Program-made: the position numbers and the translations under genes
Origin: Alkalihalobacillus sp. TS-13
GTDB taxonomy: Bacteria; Bacillota; Bacilli; Bacillales; Fictibacillaceae
Length of the DNA stretch: 64,000 bases
Assembly: GCF_019720915.1 (NCBI RefSeq)
Contig: NZ_JAHKSI010000001.1
Coordinates: forward strand, 1 to 64,000
Direction of reading: 5' to 3'
Part shown: piece after piece, positions 7,772 to 15,719 of the stretch
Position numbering within the stretch: the stretch's first letter is position 1
Layout: each line of letters starts with the position of its first letter
Notes under the pieces: model-generated
The model's input: the letters and a program-made list of their open reading frames with translations, nothing else
What the model was told of the DNA's origin: nothing
The model's database searches: none

Positions 7772-8887
7772 ATGAGCGAACCGAAAATTGCAGTGAAGCA
7801 AGAAGTGGAAGAAGTCATAGTCCCGAAACAGGATAAAAGGAAATGGACAAGGATCGAAGTGGTCGGACTTTGCCTGGTTATCGCCTCTCTGTTGACCCTT
7901 TTGATTTCTCCAGGTGCATTGGCTGGATTATTCAACTCAATCATCGATCAGGTTTTCCCTGTTGTCGTCGAAGTGTTCTTGACAGGAACAGTAGGGGTTG
8001 CGATCATCGTCAGTGTCATTATCGGGAGAGGGTTGGAACGACTAGGATTTACGGATGCTTTGATCCGGATTTTCATTCCATTTACAAAATACATGAAAAT
8101 CAATTCGTCCGTCGTCATTCCGAGCATCTACAATATCCTTGGTGACATCAATGCGGCAGGCAAGATTGCCGGGCCGATCCTCGTGCGTGCAGGGGCAACC
8201 AAAGCTGAACAGAAAATAGCTGTTGCAACGATGGTTCAGTCCCAGCAGTCGTTCGCCACCTTTATGTTGGGGATGGTCGCCATGACAGCAGTAGGTGTCA
8301 ATGCTTTCGTGGTCGTGGTTTTAGCCGTGTTTTTACCCGTGTTGATTGTTCCTTTCCTTCTTTCAAAAACGCTCTTTCGTGATACAAAAGCGGTCCAGTT
8401 AGAACAACTGCCTAAATTCACCCCGAATACACGCTTCCTTCCGACATTGTTCAATGCGGCTCGTGAAGGGGCGGAACTGTTATTCCTTCTGATTATTCCG
8501 GCAGTCGCAGTCGTCTTCGCGCTCATAGGGGTACTCGACTATATCGGAATCTGGTCGTCGATCGAATCCGGTTTATCAACCGCGCTATTAGCACTTAGCA
8601 TCGATCCGGAAACAGGGATCCTATCCATTTTAGCAAGCCCAACACTTGCTATGGGTCAGTTAGCGGACGTTGCCAGTAACATGGATCCGCGTTTGGTGAT
8701 CGGATCGTTCGTCCTTGCATCATCCGGACTCCCATTATCAGCTGTCCTCGGGCAAATTCCAGTCATATGGGCAGCCAACTCTGACCTGAATGAAAAGGAA
8801 GCGATGGGAGCAGCGGTACTCGGAATCTCCATGCGTATCGTCACTGCTTTCCTTATCGTCTATTTCGTGACACCGTTATTGGTTTGA
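7772..8887 (+). CDS. polytopic membrane protein, nucleoside-recognition (Gate-like) type
   Basis: A 371-residue integral membrane protein with a charged cytosolic N-terminus (about 30 residues) and eight or nine hydrophobic segments. The pattern of PSIYNILGDINAAGKIAGPILVRAGATKAEQ, a second half with LLIIPAVAVVFALIGVLDYIG, and glycine-rich helices resembles the nucleoside-recognition/CD0519-CD1768 group of Firmicute membrane proteins, whose substrates are unknown. It follows the Nif3-like gene by 21 bp with its own AAGGGAG site. The 3' end overlaps by 28 bp the convergent small gene on the other strand. Confidence 0.6.
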   Translation: MSEPKIAVKQEVEEVIVPKQDKRKWTRIEVVGLCLVIASLLTLLISPGALAGLFNSIIDQVFPVVVEVFLTGTVGVAIIVSVIIGRGLERLGFTDALIRIFIPFTKYMKINSSVVIPSIYNILGDINAAGKIAGPILVRAGATKAEQKIAVATMVQSQQSFATFMLGMVAMTAVGVNAFVVVVLAVFLPVLIVPFLLSKTLFRDTKAVQLEQLPKFTPNTRFLPTLFNAAREGAELLFLLIIPAVAVVFALIGVLDYIGIWSSIESGLSTALLALSIDPETGILSILASPTLAMGQLADVASNMDPRLVIGSFVLASSGLPLSAVLGQIPVIWAANSDLNEKEAMGAAVLGISMRIVTAFLIVYFVTPLLV

Positions 8888-9351
8888 TCCATGTGCTTAG
8901 GAAGAATCAAGGATAGATCAAAGTGAAGGCAACCTGTTTCAACTTCTTGGACAGATTGGTAATCAAGAAAGAGAGGGATCACCTTACGATTCTGACTTTC
9001 TTCTATTATAAAATGTAAGCCGATTGAACGGTCTATTGGGAAAAGCGAAACGCCTTTCGGGAGAGTAAGTTGAACCTGGATGGTTTCCGGTTGAGAAGAT
9101 GGACAAGATCCTAAATGGCTACCGGCAGATTCCATCTGTGCAAAACCTGTTGTGTCAGCTGATTGATGATGGATCCTTCCTGTTGCAGTGATCCGTCTGC
9201 CAGGAAGGATCAACCCACCTTGATGGTAAACATCCTTTCCAATCGATGAAGATAGCCGTTGTTCGTCCCACAGGATGCAGATTGAATAGGTATGGCCTGG
9301 TAATATCGGGAGAGCCATCATTGCTAACACTTCAAATCCGATATGATTCAT
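8860..9351 (-). CDS. hypothetical protein, convergent with the membrane-protein gene
   Basis: A 163-residue frame with a good ribosome site (GGAGGGGG, about 9 bases before the ATG at 9351), occupying a stretch otherwise without a gene. The protein is soluble, with a hydrophobic N-terminus (MNHIGFEVLAMMALPILPGH) and a beta-rich C-terminal half (TIQVQLTLPKGVSLFPIDR, then RKVIPLFLDYQSV). No family is recognised. The 3' end overlaps the convergent gene by 28 bp. Evidence is limited to ribosome site, length and plausible composition. Confidence 0.5.
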   Translation of the reverse strand: MNHIGFEVLAMMALPILPGHTYSICILWDEQRLSSSIGKDVYHQGGLILPGRRITATGRIHHQSADTTGFAQMESAGSHLGSCPSSQPETIQVQLTLPKGVSLFPIDRSIGLHFIIEESQNRKVIPLFLDYQSVQEVETGCLHFDLSLILPKHMDQTNNGVTK

Positions 9352-9445
9352 ATGAACTTCCCCCTCCGTGATGTCATACTAAACACTATGTTCAAAGGAA
9401 GGAAGTCATACATGGGGAAGGGTTTTTGTCTGTTTCGCTATATAC

Positions 9446-9475
9446 AAAAAGAGCCTCAACAATAGAGGCTCTTTT
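9446..9475 (-). terminator. bidirectional terminator after the GH18 gene
   Basis: AAAAGAGCCTC (from 9447) pairs with GAGGCTCTTTT (9465-9475) around a short loop, with T-rich ends on both strands. It lies about 28 bp beyond the stop of the minus-strand GH18 gene. Confidence 0.85.
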
Positions 9476-9502
9476 CTTTAGTCCAGTGATTCCAGGTTAA
9501 GA

Positions 9503-11611
9503 TTATTGTAACCTGATAGCACCAACATAATATTGTTTTGCAACATCGTCGGTCATATTGAATGTTTTGACTGTGCCATAGGTTTTGTAGGAGATGACGT
9601 ACTGTCCGTCCCCGATATAGATGGCCGCATCAGCCAGGTTGTCACGGCTACCGCCGAAGAGGAGGACATCCCCAGGCTGAAGGTTCGCTTGATCGTTGAT
9701 CCATTCACCATGATTGCTCATCTCCTGGGCGTTCTCCGGCAGAGTGATCCCTTCTGTAACATATAGCTCCGTAACAAAGGTTTCAGACTGATCGTCCGTG
9801 ATTTGTTCGCCAAGATGGGATTCTGCTTCAGCAGCGATCCTCTCCCCTAATGGAGGAGTCGTCGGTTCAGATAGCCTGATGGCACCGACATAGTATTGTT
9901 TTGCAACATCATCTGTCATATTGAAGGTTTTGACCGTTCCATAAGCTTTATAGGAGATGACGTATTGTCCGTCTCCAATATAAATGGCCGTATCAGCCAG
10001 GTTGTCACGGCTACCTCCGAAGAGGAGGACATCACCAGGCTGAAGGTCTGCTTGATCGCTGATCCATTCACCATGATTGCTCATGTCTTGAGCGTTCTCC
10101 GGAAGAGTGATCCCTTCTGCGGCATAAAGCTCCGAAACAAAGGTTTCAGACTGATCGTCCGTGATTTGTTCGCCAAGATGGGATTCTGCTTCAGCAGCGA
10201 TCCTGCCCCCTAATGGAGGAGTCGTCGGTTCAGATAGCCTGATGGCACCGACATAGTATTGTTTTGCAACATCATCGGTCATATTGAAGGTTTTGACCGT
10301 TCCATAGGCTTTATAGGAGATGACGTATTGTCCGTCCCCGATATAGATGGCTGCATCAGCCAGGTTGTCACGGCTACCGCCGAAGAGGAGGACATCCCCA
10401 GGTCGAAGGTTCGCTTGGTCGCTGATCCATTCACCATGATTGCTCATGTCTTGGGCGTTCTCTGGAAGAGTAATGCCTTCTGCAGCATAAAGCTCCGAAA
10501 CAAAGGTTTCAGACTGATCGTCTGTGATTTGTTCGCCAAGATGGGATTTTGCTTCTTCCGTGATCCTTTCTCCCAGACTAGGCTCAGTGGGTTCGTTATT
10601 TTCATCATCAGAAGCCGTAAGCGAATCCCATAAAGCAGGGTCTTCCTGTCCTAATGCCCAGGCTCCCCAACCTTTCAACCCGAATTCGTCCGCGATTGAA
10701 ATTTTTTCTTGGAGGCTTCTTGCATCATCAAACCAAATTTCGTAGTTGGTTCCTGAACGTTGGTCCATGAAATTCGTATAGTTGGTTTTCGACTGTTCGT
10801 CCCATTTCACTTCAGCATTGTTTTCCTGAATAAGGGCACTTGTCCTTGAGTAAGTAATGCCATATCCTTTCGTTGTATCTGTCCAATAACGACCGTAAAA
10901 AGGAACTCCCAAAACCAGTTTTTCATTTGGAATTTTAGTAGTTAAATAGCTGACGGAATTTTTCATCCAGTCATAAGGGGCGACGGGTCCCTCAGGGCCA
11001 CCAGGATAGCTATAATCATAGGCCATGATGAAAATCGTATCGGCAATGTTTCCAAGTGCCCCATAATCATAGGATCCATACCATCCATAGTATGTATCTT
11101 GGACAGCAGGAGCGACAGCCACATCGACCGTTTTACCATGTGGTTGAAGCTGATCAGCTAATAAACGGACGAAATCGGTATGTTGATCTCTTTCTTTCTC
11201 TGAGAGATTTTCAATGTCAACAACGACTCCATCCAAGTTATTTTCAAGGACACTTTGGGTCACTTGATCAGCTAGGTTTTCCCTGTTTTCCATCGCTTTG
11301 ACACCAAGTTGATAATTAAAAGAGTTTCCGAGAAACGGTGTCACTTTGTATCCATTGTTATGGGCATAATCGACCAACTCAGGATCGACTGTTTCAATCA
11401 AGTTTGCATCTGCATCCAGATGGAAATACTCTGGTGAGATCGTTCCGACTTGATTGTTCGTTTTAGAAAGCTGTTGTTTATATTCTTCTGTGGTCCCGCC
11501 AAACAGGTAGACGATATTATTCCTGTCAGGTGTCCCCTGTGCGGAAGCACTATTTAAAAGAGAGAATGAAAACATAAAAAATAAAGCTAACAACCAGATT
11601 ATTTTTTTCAA
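9503..11611 (-). CDS. secreted GH18 family glycosidase with three NlpC/P60-like repeats
   Basis: 702 residues. A signal peptide (about 24 residues, cut near SASA-QG) precedes a GH18 barrel (about 30-335). Its catalytic stretch DGVVVDIE contains the conserved Asp and acid Glu (about D132 and E134), and FIMAYDYSY and WGAWALGQEDPALWD fit the spore-cortex/YaaH-like branch. Three 121-residue repeats fill the C-terminus (about 339-701). Each looks like an NlpC/P60 fold (GERIAAEAESHLGEQITDD, then QPGDVLLFGGSRDN, AAIYIGDGQYVISY), but DCSGF is replaced by DQSETF and the catalytic His position by Asp/Ala, so they should not hydrolyse peptides. The likely role is cell-wall glycan cleavage with the repeats as wall-binding modules. 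Family knowledge supports the barrel; the role of the repeats is inferred. Confidence 0.85.
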   Translation of the reverse strand: MKKIIWLLALFFMFSFSLLNSASAQGTPDRNNIVYLFGGTTEEYKQQLSKTNNQVGTISPEYFHLDADANLIETVDPELVDYAHNNGYKVTPFLGNSFNYQLGVKAMENRENLADQVTQSVLENNLDGVVVDIENLSEKERDQHTDFVRLLADQLQPHGKTVDVAVAPAVQDTYYGWYGSYDYGALGNIADTIFIMAYDYSYPGGPEGPVAPYDWMKNSVSYLTTKIPNEKLVLGVPFYGRYWTDTTKGYGITYSRTSALIQENNAEVKWDEQSKTNYTNFMDQRSGTNYEIWFDDARSLQEKISIADEFGLKGWGAWALGQEDPALWDSLTASDDENNEPTEPSLGERITEEAKSHLGEQITDDQSETFVSELYAAEGITLPENAQDMSNHGEWISDQANLRPGDVLLFGGSRDNLADAAIYIGDGQYVISYKAYGTVKTFNMTDDVAKQYYVGAIRLSEPTTPPLGGRIAAEAESHLGEQITDDQSETFVSELYAAEGITLPENAQDMSNHGEWISDQADLQPGDVLLFGGSRDNLADTAIYIGDGQYVISYKAYGTVKTFNMTDDVAKQYYVGAIRLSEPTTPPLGERIAAEAESHLGEQITDDQSETFVTELYVTEGITLPENAQEMSNHGEWINDQANLQPGDVLLFGGSRDNLADAAIYIGDGQYVISYKTYGTVKTFNMTDDVAKQYYVGAIRLQ
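9509..10597 (-). repeat. three tandem 363-bp in-frame repeats
   Basis: Units at 9509-9871, 9872-10234 and 10235-10597 each encode 121 residues and are nearly identical. Shared 10-mers such as TATTGTTTTG recur at exactly 363-bp spacing (9531, 9894, 10257). Differences are mostly silent or conservative, which points to recent duplication or ongoing gene conversion, so copy number may vary between strains. Confidence 0.95.
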
Positions 11612-11796
11612 ATAGAATCTTCCCTTTCCCTAAATGATGGTTTTTATTTCCCATACGCAGATTACAATCCCCTTAAACTTGTAATCTAGCTGAAAAATAA
11701 GTAAAATAAATGACTTTTTAAGAGTAACAACAAGATCACTCGTAATACAATAGCAAATATCTAAGTAAATTATGGAAAATATCTTATTAAAACAAA

Positions 11797-11823
11797 AAAG
11801 AGTTCCGAAAATCGGAACTCTTT
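11797..11823 (-). terminator. terminator after the lipoprotein metalloprotease gene
   Basis: A 12-bp perfect stem (AAAGAGTTCCGA with TCGGAACTCTTT) and a three-base loop. On the minus strand it ends in a T-run (complement of the A-run at 11794-11799), about 48 bp beyond the stop at 11871. The remaining 180 bp to the GH18 gene are AT-rich and should hold the GH18 promoter. Confidence 0.85.
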
Positions 11824-11870
11824 GGTAATCAATCTAGCTTTTTTAAGATGGGTTCATATTTTCAGTGGCG

Positions 11871-13010
11871 TCATCCTTTGATTCTAGGTTCCAATACGCG
11901 TTGGACATCTTTTTCACTCATCCCAGGTTTGATATCTTCCCGGTATAGGATTTCGATCAATTTCTTATCGATTTCACTGAGCTTCGTTATCCGATTGTTG
12001 TTATAGGGATAGAGAATGCTTTTTTTAGTATCTTCTAAATGACCATAAAGACCGAGTGAGTGGGTGATTTCATGTAAAATAGTGGTTTTACGCAATTGCT
12101 GGTCCGTGTCTGTACCAACAAGAATCTTTGACGTTATGATTTTACCGTCCGTTGTGACCTTTTCAGGTATAGCGACACCTACTACCTGCTTATTCCCGAC
12201 TCTTAAATCCTCTTTAAATCCGTAATCCTTAAATTTATGGGTCGGGACGAAATAGATGTCCAACTGATGGTTTGTATAATTGGATGTTCCGTTTTTTAGT
12301 ATTTTGAATTCGATGGGAAGCATTTCATTCAATCTATCAAAATAGGATTTGAAAACTTTGGAATCCTGGGTTGTAGGCTTTCCATGGACATAGACACCGA
12401 CATAATAGGTCCACTTAATTACCTCTGTTAATGACTTTTCTCCGTTATGGAAATATAATTGTTTGAAAGTATCAACCGTATTTCTCGAATATGTACGGTT
12501 ATCGATTTGGAAATTGACTTTCTTATCCGAAGTCAATCCATTTTCTTTTTCTGCTTGAATATATAAGGTGTGCTCCCCCTCCTTGGTGTACGCTTTTCCA
12601 ATGTCATTGGGTTTGCCATCCATCGTTACCTTATATTTGACGCCGTCTTCTTTTACCAACCTGAATTTCACTTCTTTGTAATAAATCTTTTTTAATTCAT
12701 CCTTGAATTCAGGTTTTTTGGGTGGTTGATCATCGATTTCAAAGGTTATTGTTTTCGTATCCTCATTCCACCAACGTTCGGCTGTGACGCTCAACTCGTA
12801 TTCTCCGTTTCCTGTCACCTCATGACCGTTTTGAATGTCTTTCCCGTTCAATTGCATGGTAAAAGTACCAGCAGTCTCTTCATCAATCTTTATGATACGA
12901 GCATCAGGATAGACCTTATTACTTTCAATCCCCGATAGTTGGATTTCCGGCTCAGGTAGACATCCTGACAAGACAAATAAGCTAATAAATATAATAATTG
13001 CTCTCAACAT
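11871..13010 (-). CDS. lipoprotein with Ig-like repeats and a zinc-metalloprotease domain
   Basis: 379 residues. A short signal ends in a lipobox (LSGC, Cys about 17), so the protein is anchored outside the membrane. Residues 20-170 look like two beta-sandwich repeats (TFTMQLNGKDIQNGHEVTGN and YKVTMDGKPNDIGKAYTKEG are parallel). The C-terminal part (about 190-360) holds HEITHSLGLYGH, an HExxHxxG zinc motif with a His four residues after the Gly, and a later SILYP that could be a Met-turn equivalent, as in DUF2927-like putative proteases. Substrate unknown. The ATG at 13010 follows GGGGGTGG. It stands alone with its own terminator. Confidence 0.75.
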   Translation of the reverse strand: MLRAIIIFISLFVLSGCLPEPEIQLSGIESNKVYPDARIIKIDEETAGTFTMQLNGKDIQNGHEVTGNGEYELSVTAERWWNEDTKTITFEIDDQPPKKPEFKDELKKIYYKEVKFRLVKEDGVKYKVTMDGKPNDIGKAYTKEGEHTLYIQAEKENGLTSDKKVNFQIDNRTYSRNTVDTFKQLYFHNGEKSLTEVIKWTYYVGVYVHGKPTTQDSKVFKSYFDRLNEMLPIEFKILKNGTSNYTNHQLDIYFVPTHKFKDYGFKEDLRVGNKQVVGVAIPEKVTTDGKIITSKILVGTDTDQQLRKTTILHEITHSLGLYGHLEDTKKSILYPYNNNRITKLSEIDKKLIEILYREDIKPGMSEKDVQRVLEPRIKG

Positions 13011-13388
13011 ATTCCACCCCCATCATCCATTATAAACATAGTCAATGACAGGTTTTAACTGGTAATCCTTTCATATTAGTTTAGTTGATAGATGAAGTGA
13101 CGTTTTCGTGAGCGTAGAACATAATAAGAAACCAAACCTTTAGGAGGGAAAAGAATACTGAATAAAGATGTTCAAATTATGGATGTATTTAGACAACCAG
13201 GGAGTCGAGGGTGAATGACAATCTGAGCATTTATACTGATAAAGGACCTCTAGCAGTTATGAATAAAAAGGAATATACGAACACTTAACGAAACCCTAAT
13301 TAGGAAAAAGCCGAATAGGGGATGAAAAGAAAATGGAGGTCATCCTACCTACGAATCAATCAAGACTTAATTTGAGGAGGGCTGAATC
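13011..13388 (+). other. intergenic region, only very short open frames
   Basis: 378 bp between divergent genes. An orphan ribosome site (AGGAGGG at 13142-13148) precedes a possible CTG-initiated 18-codon frame (NKDVQIMDVFRQPGSRG), whose TGA overlaps a GTG opening a 25-codon frame (MNDNLSIYTDKGPLAV...). Neither is recognised and both may be remnants of a lost gene. The last 15 bases hold the ribosome site of the next gene. No clear sigma-A promoter stands out. Confidence 0.4.
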
Positions 13389-13865
13389 ATGAATGAATAT
13401 GGAACGTTACATGAAAAAGATGGACGTTATGCGTTGCGGTTTGAGCGTGTCTTTCCTTACACGGCAGAAGAGGTTTTCCGCGTCATTACGGATCCTGATG
13501 ATTTCGTCAAATGGTATCCGTTCGCAACAGGAAATGTGGATCTCAGCATTGGTGGTAAGATTTACTTTGATGATGGTGAAGGATCCCAATATGAGGCCGT
13601 CATCACTGAATTGGAAGCCCCGAAAGCGTTCAGTTTCCGGGAAGTGGATGATTTGATTGAAATTTCGTTAACAGAAGAGGACAACGGTATCCGGATGGTT
13701 TATATCCATACGTTTGATGATCCTACCTACGCACATTATATGGCAGCAGGATGGCATAGATGTCTGGACGTTCTAAGCCAGATCATCAACGGTAAACCGA
13801 TCGAATGGCCAGAAAATGCGGAAGAATTACGTGCGACGTATGCTGAAACATTTGGAAAGGCATAA
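13389..13865 (+). CDS. SRPBCC (AHSA1/START-like) family protein
   Basis: A 158-residue protein with the SRPBCC hydrophobic-cavity fold: LRFERVFPYTAEEVFRVITDPDDFVKWYP at the start, GGKIYFDDGEGSQYEAVITELEAPKAFSF in the middle, and a C-terminal helix HYMAAGWHRCLDVLSQIING. Members bind small hydrophobic ligands or act as Aha1-type co-chaperones; no ligand can be named. The ATG follows GAGGAGGG. It is a single gene closed by a strong terminator. Confidence 0.85.
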   Translation: MNEYGTLHEKDGRYALRFERVFPYTAEEVFRVITDPDDFVKWYPFATGNVDLSIGGKIYFDDGEGSQYEAVITELEAPKAFSFREVDDLIEISLTEEDNGIRMVYIHTFDDPTYAHYMAAGWHRCLDVLSQIINGKPIEWPENAEELRATYAETFGKA

Positions 13866-13869
13866 AGTG

Positions 13870-13904
13870 AAGGGATAGATTTTCAAAGCGGTCTATCCCT
13901 TTTT
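13870..13904 (+). terminator. rho-independent terminator
   Basis: AAGGGATAGA (13870-13879) pairs with TCTATCCCTT (13892-13901) around a 12-base loop, with five T at the 3' end. It closes the SRPBCC gene; the convergent ABC operon ends about 125 bp further on. Confidence 0.85.
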
Positions 13905-14029
13905 CCATTAAACGATGGAGATAGGAGGTTCCTTGACTAAATCCTTCAAACAGGCAAGTTCATTCCCGTCCCGTCCGAATATAATTACCACTATTGTCAT
14001 CTTGAATCGTATTTCCTTTAGTGACTTGA

Positions 14030-14854
14030 TTAACTTTTATCAGGCTTCCATAGGGAAAAACGTTTTTCCACCATTCCTAACAATGTAGTTAGAATGATTC
14101 CTGTCAAAGTGATGACTAACACACCTACGAACATTCGATCTGTTTGTAAGTTTTGACCATCGTGAGTCAATTGATAACCAATCCCGGATGAAGAAGCAAA
14201 CAACTCACCAACTACTACAGCTATTAAGCCCTGTCCAATACCTAATCGAATACCAGTCAATAAAAATGGAACTGTCGATGGAAGGGCAATCGTCTTGAAA
14301 ATTTGGAGGTCATTAGCTGCGAATGTCCGGGCTGCTTTTATTAAATTCTGATCCAGCGTGTTCATTGCTTTTTGGGCGCTCATGACAATCGGAAAGAAAG
14401 CCATCAAAAAAACAATTACGATTTTAGATGCAGGACCAATCCCAAACGCAATAATAATTACTGGTAATAACGTTACTTTAGGTGTTACATACAAACCTGA
14501 TATAAAAGGGTTTACAATCGCATTTAAAGTTTTATTCCAACCAGAGAATACGCCCAATGGAATCCCGATGGCCATTGCAAACAGAAATCCGACACCAAAC
14601 TCATATCCACTCACACCCATATTTCGCCAAAATACCGGGTCCTGTACCATGATCACTGCTGCTTGCATAATGGATAAGGGAGAACTGATGAATAACGGGT
14701 CAACCCATTCATTTCGGGAGACAACTTCCCACCCGATAATGAATGAAACAACAGATAAAACACTCAGAACAAATTCTCGTTTACCTGATCCTATCTTTTT
14801 TAGACTGCCTTTTGATAGGTTAGAGGAAAGCTGGGCAACTTCATTTTTAGGCAT
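14030..14854 (-). CDS. ABC transporter permease, NitT/TauT (SsuC-like) family
   Basis: A 274-residue inner-membrane permease with six predicted helices. The EAA-type cytoplasmic loop AARTFAANDLQIFKTIALPSTVPFLLTGIRLGIGQGLI (about 180-218) is the signature that docks with the ATPase. It is third in a minus-strand operon after the binding protein and ATPase, which makes a complete importer. The family carries nitrate, taurine, sulphonates, thiamine precursors and aromatic acids such as phthalate. Its position opposite the aromatic-degradation operon suggests import of that pathway's substrate. Confidence 0.88.
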   Translation of the reverse strand: MPKNEVAQLSSNLSKGSLKKIGSGKREFVLSVLSVVSFIIGWEVVSRNEWVDPLFISSPLSIMQAAVIMVQDPVFWRNMGVSGYEFGVGFLFAMAIGIPLGVFSGWNKTLNAIVNPFISGLYVTPKVTLLPVIIIAFGIGPASKIVIVFLMAFFPIVMSAQKAMNTLDQNLIKAARTFAANDLQIFKTIALPSTVPFLLTGIRLGIGQGLIAVVVGELFASSSGIGYQLTHDGQNLQTDRMFVGVLVITLTGIILTTLLGMVEKRFSLWKPDKS

Positions 14855-14887
14855 CTGCTTTTTCCTTTCTATTATTAGTCTTCTTTT

Positions 14888-15700
14888 CTATTCGAACCCT
14901 TGCTTCGTCGATTCTTTTTCGATGATTGACCATATATGGTCAATGAGCTGTAAAAACGCAGGGTCACGTTTAATGTTCAAATCTCTTGGTCTAGGGATAT
15001 GAATATCTACTACATCTACCACACGCCCAGGTCTTGCTCCGAATACAAACACACGGTCAGCCAAATAGATGGCTTCATCAATTTGGTGTGTGATGAAAAT
15101 ACTTGTCTTTTTGGTTTCACTCCAAATTCTGAGTAATTCTTTCTGCATAAATTCCCTTGTTTGGGCATCCAAAGCAGAGAAGGGTTCATCCAACAATAAT
15201 AGAGAAGGATCTACCGTTAACGCCCGAGCGAGATTTACTCTTTGCTGCATTCCACCTGATAATTCGTGGGGGTAGTGATGTTCATAACCATTCAGACCAA
15301 CCATATTGATATATTCCTGTGCCCGTTTCTTTGTTTCATCAGAAACCCTTTTTTGGATTTCAATACCGTATAGCACATTATCCAAGACTGTCCGCCACGG
15401 AAAGAGACTAGGGGTTTGAAAAACGACGGCTCTGTCTTTCCCAGGTCCATCCACATTTTTGTTATCAAGTGAAATAGTCCCCCTGCTTGGCTTGAGTAGA
15501 CCAGCAACAGTATTTAAAAAGGTGGTCTTCCCACATCCACTTGGTCCTACTATACAAATGAATTCGCCTTCTTTTATATCTAAATTAATATTTTGAAGGG
15601 CTACGACTTCAGTACCTGTCTTGTTGTTTACGTAAGTAACATCTAAATATCTGGAGGATAATTTATAATTATTCTCAATTACTGTTCCATCCATTTTCAT
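14888..15700 (-). CDS. ABC transporter ATP-binding protein, NitT/TauT (SsuB-like) family
   Basis: A 270-residue ATPase. Walker A is GPSGCGKTT (about 53-61), the Q-loop lies in VFQTPSLFPWRTV, the signature is LSGGMQQR, Walker B is LLLLDEPFSALD and the switch His is in IFITHQIDEA. The C-terminus (FVFGARPGRVVDVVDIHIPRPRD) is typical of the SsuB/TauB branch. It lies 19 bp downstream of the binding-protein gene and 33 bp upstream of the permease gene. Translation may begin at 15700 or six bases later, both behind AAGGAAAAGG. Confidence 0.92.
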   Translation of the reverse strand: MKMDGTVIENNYKLSSRYLDVTYVNNKTGTEVVALQNINLDIKEGEFICIVGPSGCGKTTFLNTVAGLLKPSRGTISLDNKNVDGPGKDRAVVFQTPSLFPWRTVLDNVLYGIEIQKRVSDETKKRAQEYINMVGLNGYEHHYPHELSGGMQQRVNLARALTVDPSLLLLDEPFSALDAQTREFMQKELLRIWSETKKTSIFITHQIDEAIYLADRVFVFGARPGRVVDVVDIHIPRPRDLNIKRDPAFLQLIDHIWSIIEKESTKQGFE

Positions 15701-15719
15701 TCATCCTTTTCCTTATGGA

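Noticed and set aside
9533-10745. Plus-strand open frames of 77-124 codons across the GH18 repeats
   Set aside because: They repeat with the 363-bp period only because the opposite strand does; no ribosome sites or family matches.
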